A stretch of DNA of 64,000 nucleotides, from the NCBI GenBank assembly GCA_013393545.1, contig JABXHG010000115.1, forward strand, positions 1 through 64,000. The letters are read 5' to 3'. Source of the DNA: Alteromonadaceae bacterium (lineage in GTDB: Bacteria > Pseudomonadota > Gammaproteobacteria > Pseudomonadales > Oleiphilaceae). Of this stretch, positions 8,219-17,585 are shown piece by piece. Position 1 is the first letter of the stretch; every line of letters begins with the position of its first letter. The translations under genes and the position numbers were made by a program. The notes under the pieces were generated by a model. It was not told the origin of the DNA, did not search any database, and saw only the letters and a list, made by a program, of their open reading frames with translations.

Positions 8219-9307
8219 ATGTCGGGAGAACAGGCCAAACCGGTCAAAAAGAAGCCATCCGTTGCCCTGGCTCTGGGTAGTGGGGGAGCCCGTGGCTATG
8301 CCCACATTGGCGCCATTGAGGTGCTGGAAGAGCGGGGTTATCACATCAAGGCCATTTCCGGTTGTTCCATGGGCGCGGTCGTTGGCGGCATGTATGCCGC
8401 CGGCAAACTGCAGGAATACAAGGACTGGGTCACTGGGCTGGGGCAATTCGATGTGCTCAAGCTGCTGGATGTCACCTTCAGCTCGGTGGGCGCCATTCGG
8501 GGCGAGAAGGTGTTTTCCGTGGTTCGGGATATTCTGGGCAATCTTCGGATTGAAGACCTGCCCCTGGCCTACACCGCCGTTGCCACCGATCTGCTGGCCC
8601 ACAAGGAAATCTGGTTTCAGGAAGGGCCGCTCGACCGGGCCATTCGCGCGTCCATTGCCATTCCCGGCATCGTGACGCCGATGATTATGGGTAACCGGGT
8701 GCTGGTTGACGGCGCCTTGCTGAACCCGTTGCCCATTATTCCCACCATATCGGCCCATGCGGACATGGTAGTGGCGGTTAATCTGGCTGGTGAAGATGAG
8801 GAGATGCGCCGTTTGCCGGACGCCGTTTTCCAGGAAGAGAGCGATGCGCCCGGCGATGTGGAAGAACTGGTGGAAACCTTGAAAGCCAGGGCCTCCCACT
8901 GGTTCGACTGGGATACGATCAAGTCTCTGGCCACGCGTAAACCCGACAACGGCGACACACCGGAAGAGAAGATCAGCCGTGAAGTGGCAAAAAAAGCCCG
9001 GGAAAAGGAAAAACTCTCGGCCGGCAACCCGCCGGCGGACGATCATGAAACCATTGATTGGGACAAACTGGGCATTGGCAAGTTCGACGCCATGAACCTG
9101 GCGATTGAAACCATGCAAAGCTCGCTGGTGCAGTACAAGATTGCCGGCTACCCGCCGGACTTGCTGGTGAACATGCCGAAGAACGTATGCCGCAGCTATG
9201 ATTACCACAAGGCACCGGAACTGATCCAGATGGGCCGGGAGCGTATGTCTGCAGCTCTGGATCGCTACGAGGGCAAGCAGGCTGGTAACGCAACTCTTTC
9301 CCGTTAA
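8219..9307 (+). CDS. Patatin-like phospholipase family protein
   Basis: The 362-residue protein carries the complete patatin signature. GSGGARGYAHIG is the oxyanion-hole loop, GCSMG holds nucleophile Ser50, and VDGALLNPLP holds the dyad partner Asp164. The family consists of lipid acyl hydrolases with a Ser-Asp dyad; this size and the short N terminus place it with the RssA/YchK-like cytosolic group rather than secreted ExoU-type toxins. A charged, Lys-rich segment near residues 240-270 interrupts the C-terminal part. No signal peptide is visible. It is the last gene of the likely pilZ-hydrolase-DUF4892 run. Confidence 0.87.
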   Translation: MSGEQAKPVKKKPSVALALGSGGARGYAHIGAIEVLEERGYHIKAISGCSMGAVVGGMYAAGKLQEYKDWVTGLGQFDVLKLLDVTFSSVGAIRGEKVFSVVRDILGNLRIEDLPLAYTAVATDLLAHKEIWFQEGPLDRAIRASIAIPGIVTPMIMGNRVLVDGALLNPLPIIPTISAHADMVVAVNLAGEDEEMRRLPDAVFQEESDAPGDVEELVETLKARASHWFDWDTIKSLATRKPDNGDTPEEKISREVAKKAREKEKLSAGNPPADDHETIDWDKLGIGKFDAMNLAIETMQSSLVQYKIAGYPPDLLVNMPKNVCRSYDYHKAPELIQMGRERMSAALDRYEGKQAGNATLSR

Positions 9308-9337
9308 TGCCGGGCTGCAGGTTGGCGGCCAGGCGCG

Positions 9338-9343
9338 TATAAT
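9338..9343 (+). promoter_or_regulatory. Candidate -10 box upstream of prmB
   Basis: A perfect TATAAT lies 38 bp before the prmB start, in the 73-bp gap after the patatin gene. No convincing -35 hexamer is found at 16-18 bp upstream, so the call rests on the -10 match alone. Confidence 0.35.
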
Positions 9344-9380
9344 GCCGGCTTTCCATTTCGCTTAATCAGGACAATCTGTT

Positions 9381-10286
9381 GTGACCAGCCCTGTTGAAGA
9401 TTTGCACACCATCCGTGATCTGCTGCGCTATGCTGCCTCCCGATTTTCCGCATCACCGCTGTATTTCGGCCACGGCACGGACAATGTCTGGGATGAAGCG
9501 GTTCAGCTGGTGATGCGCAGCGTGCACCTGCCACTGGAAAACAACCAGATTTTTCTGGACGCCCGGCTGACCCACGCCGAGCGGAAAACCATTATCGAAC
9601 GTATCGAACGCCGCATTGATGAACGCGTGCCCATTGCCTACCTGCTTGGTGAAGGCTGGTTCATGGGCATGCCCTTCAACATTGATGAACGGGTATTGGT
9701 GCCTCGCTCGCCGCTGGGCGAACTCCTGGAAAACGGCCTGCAGCCCTGGATTGGCGGCACCGAGGTGGCCCGCATCCTGGACCTGTGTACCGGCAGTGGC
9801 TGCATTGGCATTGGCGCGGCGACAGTGTTCGAAGAGGCGGAGGTGGATTTGTCCGATGTCTCGGCAGACGCACTGGCGGTGGCGGAATCAAACATTGAAA
9901 TGCATGGCCTGGAAGGGCGAGTGCGTGCCATTCGCTCGGATGTGTTCGACAGCATTGAGGGTCGATACGATGTCATTCTGAGCAACCCGCCCTATGTGGA
10001 CGCCGAAGACCTGGCCGACATGCCGGAGGAATATCATCACGAGCCGGCGCTTGGGCTGGCTGCGGGCAGCGACGGTTTGGACATTGCTCATCGCATCATT
10101 GCCGGCGCGGCGGATCATCTGACCGACGACGGTTTGCTGATTGTGGAAGTGGGCAACTCCTGGGGTGCGATGGACGACGCCTATCCGGATTTGCCACTGA
10201 CCTGGCTGGAGTTTGAGAATGGCGGCGACGGGGTTTTTCTGATTACCGCCCGCGATTTGCGCGAATGGCAAGCCCGGAATTGCTGA
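9381..10286 (+). CDS. prmB: Ribosomal protein L3 N5-glutamine methyltransferase (PrmB)
   Basis: This 301-residue SAM-dependent methyltransferase modifies a glutamine side chain of ribosomal protein L3. The SAM-binding motif I is ILDLCTGSGCIGIG, and the substrate-amide motif NPPY is in ILSNPPYVDAEDL. The following MPEEYHHEPALGLAAG block is typical of PrmB and separates it from the release-factor enzyme PrmC. The start is a GTG at 9381 preceded by an AGGA. It is followed 37 bp later by aroC, an arrangement conserved in pseudomonads. Confidence 0.93.
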   Translation: MTSPVEDLHTIRDLLRYAASRFSASPLYFGHGTDNVWDEAVQLVMRSVHLPLENNQIFLDARLTHAERKTIIERIERRIDERVPIAYLLGEGWFMGMPFNIDERVLVPRSPLGELLENGLQPWIGGTEVARILDLCTGSGCIGIGAATVFEEAEVDLSDVSADALAVAESNIEMHGLEGRVRAIRSDVFDSIEGRYDVILSNPPYVDAEDLADMPEEYHHEPALGLAAGSDGLDIAHRIIAGAADHLTDDGLLIVEVGNSWGAMDDAYPDLPLTWLEFENGGDGVFLITARDLREWQARNC

Positions 10287-10323
10287 TCCGGAACATTAAA
10301 AACATTGGTTAAAGTACTGAAAT

Positions 10324-11418
10324 ATGTCAGGAAATACGTTTGGTAAATTGTTTTCCGTCACCACCTTCGGTGAAAGCCACGGTGCGGCTCTGGGGTGCAT
10401 TATTGACGGTTGTCCTCCGGGGCTGGAGTTGTCTGAAGCGGACATGCAACGGGACCTGGATCGTCGTAAGCCCGGCACATCCCGCCATACCACACAACGC
10501 CGGGAAGCGGACGAGGTGCGTATTCTTTCGGGTGTGTTCGAGGGCAAAACCACCGGCACGCCCATCGGCCTGATCATCGAGAACACCGACCAGCGCTCCA
10601 GGGATTACTCGAAAATCGCCGAGCAGTTCCGGCCGGCCCATGCCGACTACACCTACATGCACAAGTACGGCACCCGTGATTATCGCGGCGGTGGCCGTTC
10701 TTCTGCTCGTGAAACGGCCATGCGGGTTGCCGCTGGCGCCGTAGCGCGGAAGTTTCTGGAGCAGCGCCTGGGGATTCAGGTGCGCGGTTACCTGTCGCAG
10801 CTCGGTCCCATCAAGGCGGAAAAGCTGGACTGGAGCCAAGTGCATGAAAATCCGTTCTTCTGCCCGGATGCCGACAAGGTATCGGAGATGGAAGATTATA
10901 TGGATGCCCTGCGCAAAGAAGGGGATTCCATTGGTGCTCGTATCAACGTGGTGGCCGACGGCGTGCCCCCGGGCCTGGGCGAGCCGATTTTTGATCGCCT
11001 GGATGCCGACCTGGCTCACGCCCTGATGAGCATCAACGCGGTCAAAGGCGTGGAAATTGGCGCCGGATTCGACTGCATCGAGCAAAAAGGCACCGAACAC
11101 CGGGACGAGATGACCCCCGATGGCTTTTTATCCAACAACGCCGGCGGCGTACTGGGCGGCATTTCCTCCGGCCAGCCGATTGTTGCCAGCATTGCCCTGA
11201 AACCCACCTCCAGCCTGCGCATTCCGGGGCAGGGCATCGACGTTTACGGTAATGCCACCGAGGTGATTACCACCGGTCGTCACGACCCCTGTGTGGGTAT
11301 CCGGGCCACACCAATTGCCGAGGCCATGATGGCCATCACCCTGATGGACCACTACCTGCGCCACCGGGGGCAGAACGGCGACGTTCAGGTAAGCACGCCC
11401 GTTCTCGGCCAGCTGTAA
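10324..11418 (+). CDS. aroC: Chorismate synthase
   Basis: The 364-residue enzyme catalyses the last shikimate-pathway step, converting 5-enolpyruvylshikimate-3-phosphate to chorismate with reduced FMN. All three signatures are present: [18 protein letters not shown] at the N terminus, the central [21 protein letters not shown], and the C-terminal [18 protein letters not shown]. It is full length. Chorismate feeds pabB and the Trp genes elsewhere in the window. The MFS gene follows 18 bp downstream in the same frame, separated only by the TAA stop. Confidence 0.97.
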   Translation: MSGNTFGKLFSVTTFGESHGAALGCIIDGCPPGLELSEADMQRDLDRRKPGTSRHTTQRREADEVRILSGVFEGKTTGTPIGLIIENTDQRSRDYSKIAEQFRPAHADYTYMHKYGTRDYRGGGRSSARETAMRVAAGAVARKFLEQRLGIQVRGYLSQLGPIKAEKLDWSQVHENPFFCPDADKVSEMEDYMDALRKEGDSIGARINVVADGVPPGLGEPIFDRLDADLAHALMSINAVKGVEIGAGFDCIEQKGTEHRDEMTPDGFLSNNAGGVLGGISSGQPIVASIALKPTSSLRIPGQGIDVYGNATEVITTGRHDPCVGIRATPIAEAMMAITLMDHYLRHRGQNGDVQVSTPVLGQL

Positions 11419-11436
11419 GCAAGGGGAGGAGGCAGC

Positions 11437-12588
11437 ATCTACTGGCGGCTTTCCAACCTCTACTTCTGGTTCTTTGCCCTCCTTGGAGGGCTTTTGCCTT
11501 ACTGGTCCCTTTACCTGGAGGGCCAGGGCTTTTCCTACCTGCAAATCGCCACACTGATGGCCACCATCCAGCTTACCAAAGTGGTGGCCCCCAGCGTCTG
11601 GGGCTGGCTGGGTGACCGCAGCGGCCAGCGCGTGCGGCTGGTGCGTTTTGGTGCCATCACCGGCTCTCTGTTCTTTGCCGGTGTGTTCCTGGAGTCGGGC
11701 TTTTACGGCCTGTTGCTGGTCATGCTGGCCTTCACCTTCTTCTGGAATGCCATTCTTCCGCTTTATGAAGTGATTACCCTGCGTACCCTTGGCAAACGCA
11801 AGGACAAGTACGGCAAAGTGCGCCTGTGGGGCTCGGTGGGTTTTATCGGCTCGGTGGCTCTGATTGGTGGTTTGCTGGAATTCGTGTCCATCCAATCCTT
11901 GCCCTGGTTGTTGTTGCCGGTGTTTGCGGGCATTGCACTGTCGGCATTTCTGGTGCCATCGGAGCGGGGCGAGCGAAAGCCGCCGGCGCCCAAGGGCAGC
12001 CTGAAAGCCATCGTCACCCATCCCTCGGTGGTGGCATTTTTCCTGATGAATTTCCTGTTGCAGGTGTCCCACGGGGCTTACTACACCTTCTTCAGTATTC
12101 ATCTGGAGCAGCATGGCTATGGCAAGCTGGCCATTGGTCTGTTGTGGTCGCTGGGGGTGATCGCGGAAATCGGTCTGTTTCTGGTCATGCACCGGCTTTC
12201 GATGAGATTCACCGTGCGCCAGATTGTCATTGGCGCGCTGACCCTGACCATGATCCGCTGGATGCTGATTGCAGAAATGACCGGCCTGTTGCCAGTATTG
12301 CTGTTCGCCCAGCTTTTGCACGCGGCTTCCTACGGCGCCTTGCATGCGGTGTCCGTGCAATACATCGAGGGCTTCTTTGGCAAACATCACCACGGCCAGG
12401 GACAGGCGCTATACAGCGGTCTGACCTTCGGTGCGGGTGGAGCGCTGGGCGCCTGGCTGTCAGGCTTCCTGGTGGACGGTTTCAGCACGTCGGCAGCTTT
12501 CTGGGGCGGCGCGATAGCCATGGCAATCGCGGTGGTGGTCACCTGGCGCAAACTGCAACCACCTCCGGAAGAAACCGCCGAAGCCTGA
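11437..12588 (+). CDS. MFS transporter (MFS_1-like), probable ATC start
   Basis: About 383 residues with some 12 hydrophobic helices, in the MFS_1-like/HcaT-like group that follows aroC in pseudomonads. The substrate is unknown. The first standard start in frame is a TTG at 11494, which would remove most of helix 1. The frame is open upstream to the aroC stop, and the segment IYWRLSNLYFWFFALLGGL matches how family members begin (M-YWRLS...). AGGAGG lies just before an ATC codon at 11437, so initiation at ATC is the best reading. The TTG alternative also has a GGAGG nearby. The gene ends in TGA directly against the ancestral lysR stop. Confidence 0.8.
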   Translation: MYWRLSNLYFWFFALLGGLLPYWSLYLEGQGFSYLQIATLMATIQLTKVVAPSVWGWLGDRSGQRVRLVRFGAITGSLFFAGVFLESGFYGLLLVMLAFTFFWNAILPLYEVITLRTLGKRKDKYGKVRLWGSVGFIGSVALIGGLLEFVSIQSLPWLLLPVFAGIALSAFLVPSERGERKPPAPKGSLKAIVTHPSVVAFFLMNFLLQVSHGAYYTFFSIHLEQHGYGKLAIGLLWSLGVIAEIGLFLVMHRLSMRFTVRQIVIGALTLTMIRWMLIAEMTGLLPVLLFAQLLHAASYGALHAVSVQYIEGFFGKHHHGQGQALYSGLTFGAGGALGAWLSGFLVDGFSTSAAFWGGAIAMAIAVVVTWRKLQPPPEETAEA

Positions 12589-12599
12589 TCAGCTCCTAG

Positions 12600-12861
12600 T
12601 GTCCCGTCTGGCTAATTCCTTAACCTACTGCTTGCCTCTGGGGAGTCTGACCAAGGCGCCAGTGTGCTGGTGTGGTGGTTCCACATCAAACGCTGGCAAC
12701 ACAGGCTCAGAGTCCCCAGAGGCAAGCCCTTCGGGAGTTTCTGAAAAGCCGAATAGCGTCGTTCTGCTGGCTCGATTTGGAGCCACCAAACCTTCACCAG
12801 CACGCCTGGCTCTTCGGCTTTTCAGAAGCTCAGTAGGTTAAGGAATTAGCCAGACGGGACA
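12600..12861. mobile_element. MITE-like element with 31-bp perfect terminal inverted repeats
   Basis: The 262-bp element starts and ends with perfect 31-bp inverted repeats (12600-12630 and 12831-12861, starting TGTCCCGTCTGG). It is flanked by CTAG at 12596-12599 and 12862-12865, which fits a 4-bp target duplication of the kind known for the IS5 subgroup. It has no credible ORF. Inside are two more stems: 12631-12650 with 12707-12726 (19 of 20 matched) and 12739-12753 with 12813-12827 (15 of 15). The whole can therefore fold as a closing stem with two hairpins. Insertion occurred in the last codons of lysR. The parent transposase is not in this window. Confidence 0.82.
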
Positions 12862-13730
12862 CTAGCTTCCTCCGCTTCAACAATCGCCAGCATGGCGCGG
12901 GCACTGTTGCTCAGCTGACGGCCTGAAAGTGAAATGGCGCCCAGTACCCGCGTCACCGTGTGGCCCACTTCCAGCACCTTTAAGCTGTTGTCCAGCATGC
13001 TCACAGGTAAGACACTCCAGCCCAGACCCACACTGGTCATCATCTTGATAGTTTCCAGGTAATTGGTAGGCATCAGCGGTGCCAAAGGCAGGTTGGCTTC
13101 CAGGAAAAGGCGGCTGACTACCCGATAAGTGGCTGTGCTGGTGTCTGGCAGCAGTGCTGGGTGTTCGGCCAGGTCGGCGAGTGTTGGTTCCTGCAGTCTG
13201 GCCAGTGGATGATCCGAGCCCACCACAAACGCCATCGGGTCCGGCCACTGGGCGTGAATCCGGAAATCCGGGTTCATGCTGTCGCTGAGGGTAACGAAGG
13301 CCAGTTCTGCGTGGCGCTTGCTCATCTGGTGATAGGCTGCGTCGGATTCCATGAATTGCAGGTCCAGGGTGACTTGCGGGTAAGCCTTGCGGAACCGCCG
13401 AAGCCAACTTGGGAGGTGGTGCAGGCCGATGTGATGGCTGGCAATTACCGACAGCTCGCCTTCCACGGTGTCGGCATCTGGTGACAATGCCAGCCGGGCG
13501 TTGTGGATCTCATCCAGAATCCGGCGGGCGTGGGGCATGAGCCGCGCCCCGGCATCGGTCAGGCGGATATCCCGGTTGCTGCGGTCGATCAACCGGGCGC
13601 CCAGCTGTGTTTCCAGGGCGGCCAGGCGTTTACTGATCGCCGGCTGCGTCAGGTGCAGGATCTCGGCCGCTTCCGAGAATGAGCCCTGGTCGACGATGGT
13701 CAGGAATGCTTTTAGCGAATTTGAGTCCAT
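12846..13730 (-). CDS. LysR-type transcriptional regulator, C-terminus altered by the element insertion
   Basis: The 294-residue regulator has an N-terminal winged helix-turn-helix (FLTIVDQGSFSEAAEILHLT, then QPAISKRLAALE) and a substrate-binding domain from about residue 90. It diverges from leuC; a LysR gene sits in the same place in pseudomonads, so it probably controls leuCDB and itself. The last five codons (SVPSG, then TAA) are encoded by the inverted repeat of the element at 12600-12861. Removing the element and one CTAG restores an ending ARS and a TGA at 12591-12589, back to back with the MFS stop. The change adds three net residues, so the protein is probably still functional. Confidence 0.9.
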   Translation of the reverse strand: MDSNSLKAFLTIVDQGSFSEAAEILHLTQPAISKRLAALETQLGARLIDRSNRDIRLTDAGARLMPHARRILDEIHNARLALSPDADTVEGELSVIASHHIGLHHLPSWLRRFRKAYPQVTLDLQFMESDAAYHQMSKRHAELAFVTLSDSMNPDFRIHAQWPDPMAFVVGSDHPLARLQEPTLADLAEHPALLPDTSTATYRVVSRLFLEANLPLAPLMPTNYLETIKMMTSVGLGWSVLPVSMLDNSLKVLEVGHTVTRVLGAISLSGRQLSNSARAMLAIVEAEEASVPSG

Positions 13731-13785
13731 GGTTTGTGCCTGTGAGTTGCCCTGATGTTCGGTAACCTGCCAGTTTGGTGTGTTC

Positions 13786-13893
13786 GCGGCTTCAGGGGCC
13801 TTCTCCCAAAAACCGCTACGAGCACATCCATGTGCGCTTCTCTCAGGCCATCCATGGCCTTCGAAATTTTTGGGAGAAGGCCCCTGAAACCGC
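13786..13893 (+). repeat. Structured intergenic repeat, copy B
   Basis: Arms at 13786-13812 and 13867-13893 match at 26 of 27 positions and enclose a 54-nt core. Core hairpins are GCACATCCATGTGC (13822-13835) and AGGCCATCCATGGCCT (13845-13860), each with a TCCA loop; orientation is plus. The core differs from copy E at only a few positions. The element lies 55 bp upstream of the lysR start, so a lysR transcript starting beyond it would carry the opposite strand (GGA loops) in its leader. The region 13894-14004, between copies B and C, holds no gene. Confidence 0.85.
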
Positions 13894-14004
13894 TTGTTCT
13901 ACTTGTGTAATAACTCTTCACACAGACAACTGCATTTTGCCAACATCGATTTGGCTCATAGATCAATTACCGTTCAATCTGGCGTTTTGCATAACAGTTC
14001 AAGA

Positions 14005-14116
14005 GCGAGGTGGTGGGAGGGGCTTTCCAAAAGTATCGAGGGCCATGGATGGCCCGAGTTAAGCGCATAGGGACATGCTTGTAGCGTCTTTTGGAAAGCC
14101 CCTCCCACCACCTCGC
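14005..14116 (-). repeat. Structured intergenic repeat, copy C
   Basis: Perfect 29-bp arms at 14005-14033 and 14088-14116 enclose a 54-nt core in minus orientation (GGA loops on the plus strand). Core hairpins on the plus strand are GGGCCATGGATGGCCC (14040-14055) and GCATAGGGACATGC (14065-14078). Copy C mirrors copy B across the lysR-leuC gap, with 111 bp between the two. It ends 34 bp before the candidate LysR operator. Confidence 0.87.
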
Positions 14117-14149
14117 GTCCGGCACGGAGTCTCAATGCAACAATGAGTA

Positions 14150-14164
14150 ATTCCTGAATGGAAT
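14150..14164. promoter_or_regulatory. Candidate LysR-type operator upstream of leuC
   Basis: ATTCCTGAATGGAAT is a perfect 5-5-5 interrupted palindrome that contains the T-N11-A pattern of LysR-type regulators. Its centre is about 65 bp before the predicted leuC transcription start, the usual position of the LysR recognition site. AATGCAAC occurs as a direct repeat on either side. Binding by the divergent LysR product is inference. Confidence 0.5.
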
Positions 14165-14185
14165 GCAACGAATAAAAAACATGAA

Positions 14186-14215
14186 TTGAGGTTATTCAGT
14201 AACAAAGGGTAAACT
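14186..14215 (+). promoter_or_regulatory. Candidate sigma70 promoter of leuCDB
   Basis: TTGAGG at 14186-14191 and TAAACT at 14210-14215 are separated by 18 bp, placing the start near 14222, about 43 bp before leuC. It lies downstream of repeat copy C, so a transcript from here would not include that repeat. Confidence 0.5.
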
Positions 14216-14264
14216 CTTCGGAAAGCGTCATAAAACAGAAACCCCCAAAGAGTGAGAGAGAACC

Positions 14265-15683
14265 ATGGCGGGCAAGACCTTATACGACAAATTGTGGGAC
14301 GACCACTTGGTCAAGCAGCGGGACGACGGCTCCGCGTTGATCTACATCGACCGGCAATTGCTGCACGAAGTAACTTCTCCGCAGGCGTTTGAAGGCCTGC
14401 GCCTGGCCGGACGCAAGCCGTGGCGTTTGGACGCCAACATCGCCACCCCGGATCACAACGTACCGACCACCGACCGCGACAAAGGCGTGGAAGGTATTGT
14501 TGACCCGGTATCGCGTATTCAGGTGGAAACCCTGGACAAGAACTGCGATGAGTTTGGCATCCTCGAATTCAAGATCAAGGACCAGCGCCAGGGCATTGTG
14601 CACGTGATTGGGCCAGAGCAGGGCGCGACTCTGCCGGGTATGAGCATTGTTTGTGGTGACTCCCACACTTCCACCCACGGTGCGTTCGGCTGTCTGGCTC
14701 ATGGTATAGGCACCTCCGAGGTGGAGCATGTGCTGGCTACTCAGTGCCTGGTGCAGAAGAAGATGAAAAACATGCTGGTCAAGGTCAACGGCCAGTTGGG
14801 CGCAGGCGTTACCGGTAAAGACGTTGTACTGGCCATCATTGGCAAGATTGGCACCGCCGGTGGGACCGGTTATGCCGTTGAATTCGGTGGCGAGGCCATC
14901 CGTGACCTGAGCATGGAAGCGCGGATGAGTATCTGCAACATGTCCATCGAAGCCGGTGCCCGCGTGGGCATGGTGGCGGTGGATGACACTACCATCGATT
15001 ATGTGAAAGGTCGTCCGTTCTCTCCGAAAGGCGAAACCTGGGACAAGGCCGTGGACTACTGGCGCACGCTGCACAGTGACGACGATGCCGAGTTCGACAA
15101 GGTTGTGGAGCTGGATGGTTCCGCCATCAAGCCGCAGGTAAGTTGGGGCACGTCTCCGGAAATGGTGACCGGTGTCGACGGTAGTGTGCCGGACCCGGCC
15201 CGTGAAGAAGACCCGATCAAGCGCGAAGGCATTGTGCGCGCTTTGAAATATATGGGTTTGCAGCCGAATCAGAAAATCACCGACATCCAATTGGACCGGG
15301 TGTTTATCGGTTCGTGCACCAACAGCCGGATTGAAGATCTGCGTGAAGCCGCTGCCGTGGTTAAGGGCCGCAAAGTGTCTCCGAGCCTCAAGCAGGCGAT
15401 GGTAGTGCCGGGTTCAGGCCTGGTGAAGGCCCAGGCGGAGCAGGAAGGTCTGGACAAGATCTTCATCGAGGCGGGCCTTGAGTGGCGCGACCCGGGTTGC
15501 TCCATGCGTCTGGCCATGAACGCCGACAAGTTGGGGCAGGGCGAGCATTGTGCCTCCACTTCCAACCGGAACTTCGAGGGGCGTCAGGGCTTTGGTGGTC
15601 GTACCCACCTGGTGAGCCCGGCGATGGCGGCGGCCGCGGCGGTCACCGGCCATTTTGTTGATGTCCGCGAATTGATGCACTGA
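14265..15683 (+). CDS. leuC: 3-isopropylmalate dehydratase large subunit
   Basis: The 472-residue aconitase-family subunit, with LeuD, isomerises 2-isopropylmalate to 3-isopropylmalate in leucine synthesis. The 4Fe-4S ligands are visible in [11 protein letters not shown] and in [11 protein letters not shown], and the substrate loop [13 protein letters not shown] is intact. It is full length, with a GAGAGAG ribosome binding site before the ATG. It heads leuC-leuD-leuB and diverges from a LysR gene. Confidence 0.97.
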   Translation: MAGKTLYDKLWDDHLVKQRDDGSALIYIDRQLLHEVTSPQAFEGLRLAGRKPWRLDANIATPDHNVPTTDRDKGVEGIVDPVSRIQVETLDKNCDEFGILEFKIKDQRQGIVHVIGPEQGATLPGMSIVCGDSHTSTHGAFGCLAHGIGTSEVEHVLATQCLVQKKMKNMLVKVNGQLGAGVTGKDVVLAIIGKIGTAGGTGYAVEFGGEAIRDLSMEARMSICNMSIEAGARVGMVAVDDTTIDYVKGRPFSPKGETWDKAVDYWRTLHSDDDAEFDKVVELDGSAIKPQVSWGTSPEMVTGVDGSVPDPAREEDPIKREGIVRALKYMGLQPNQKITDIQLDRVFIGSCTNSRIEDLREAAAVVKGRKVSPSLKQAMVVPGSGLVKAQAEQEGLDKIFIEAGLEWRDPGCSMRLAMNADKLGQGEHCASTSNRNFEGRQGFGGRTHLVSPAMAAAAAVTGHFVDVRELMH

Positions 15684-15700
15684 TCCACAGGAGAGACACC

Positions 15701-16348
15701 ATGCGCGCATTCACGCAACACCAGGGCGTTGTCGCCCCCATGGACCGGTCCAACGTGTATACGGACATGATTATTCTCAAGCAGTTTCTGAAGTCGATCA
15801 AACGTACCGGCTTCGGCCCGAACCTGTTTGACGAGCTGCGTTATCTGGACGAGGGCAAGCCGGATCAGGATTGTTCTCAGCGTCCGATCAACCCCGATTT
15901 CGTGCTCAATCAGGATCGGTACAAGAACGCCAGTGTGCTGCTGGCCCGGGCCAACTTTGGTTGTGGTTCCAGCCGGGAGCACGCCCCCTGGGCGCTGGAC
16001 GATTTTGGTTTCCGGGTGATCATCGCCCCGAGCTTTGCCGATATTTTCTATAACAACTGCTTTAAGAATGGCCTGTTACCCATTGTTCTTCCTGAAGAAG
16101 TGGTTGATCAGCTGTTCCGGGAAACCGAAGAGAACGAAGGCTACCAGCTGTCGGTGGATCTGGAAGCGAAAACCGTAACCACGCCGTCGGGCGAGGTGTT
16201 CAGCTTTGACGTCGACGACTTCCGCCGGCACTGCCTGCTCAATGGTCTGGACGATATCGGTGTTACCCTTGAGGATGCCGATCTGATCAGGGATTACGAA
16301 GACAAGCGCAAGCAAACCGCGCCCTGGCTGTTTAACGCCGGACATTAA
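15701..16348 (+). CDS. leuD: 3-isopropylmalate dehydratase small subunit
   Basis: The 215-residue swivelling subunit partners LeuC. Hallmarks are the start [22 protein letters not shown] (only part of which is invariant), the [16 protein letters not shown] loop that contacts substrate, and [11 protein letters not shown]. It begins 17 bp after leuC with AGGAGAG as the ribosome binding site, and leuB follows after 37 bp, consistent with one operon. Confidence 0.96.
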   Translation: MRAFTQHQGVVAPMDRSNVYTDMIILKQFLKSIKRTGFGPNLFDELRYLDEGKPDQDCSQRPINPDFVLNQDRYKNASVLLARANFGCGSSREHAPWALDDFGFRVIIAPSFADIFYNNCFKNGLLPIVLPEEVVDQLFRETEENEGYQLSVDLEAKTVTTPSGEVFSFDVDDFRRHCLLNGLDDIGVTLEDADLIRDYEDKRKQTAPWLFNAGH

Positions 16349-16385
16349 TCGAAGTCGGACACTTATCGAATAAGGAACAAGAGAC

Positions 16386-17459
<1,074 letters not shown>

Positions 17460-17491
17460 CGCCGGCACCGAACACGACAACCAAGACCCGA

Positions 17492-17555
17492 CAGCGGCAG
17501 GATGCAGCCGCTGCGGGATCATCCATCCGGTCCCTGCCAGCGATAACGGCAAGGG
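17492..17555 (+). other. Two adjacent hairpins between leuB and asd
   Basis: CAGCGGC at 17492-17498 pairs with GCCGCTG at 17507-17513, and CCCTGCC at 17532-17538 pairs with GGCAAGGG at 17548-17555 with one bulge. No T-run follows either, so a simple terminator is not supported. They may slow transcript decay or reduce readthrough into asd. Confidence 0.3.
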
Positions 17556-17585
17556 GTCGGCACAAAAGAGGTTCAAAAGTCGCAC

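Noticed and set aside
8129..9208. 359-residue minus-strand open frame opposite the patatin gene
   Set aside because: Mirror of a GC-rich gene with intact catalytic motifs on the plus strand; the antisense product is His/Gly/Gln-rich and unlike any family.
11128..12393. 421-residue minus-strand open frame opposite aroC and the MFS gene
   Set aside because: Antisense shadow with His/Gln-rich low-complexity composition.
13894..14004. Possible small RNA gene between repeat copies B and C
   Set aside because: No clear promoter pair or terminator specific to this interval; it more likely holds the lysR promoter.
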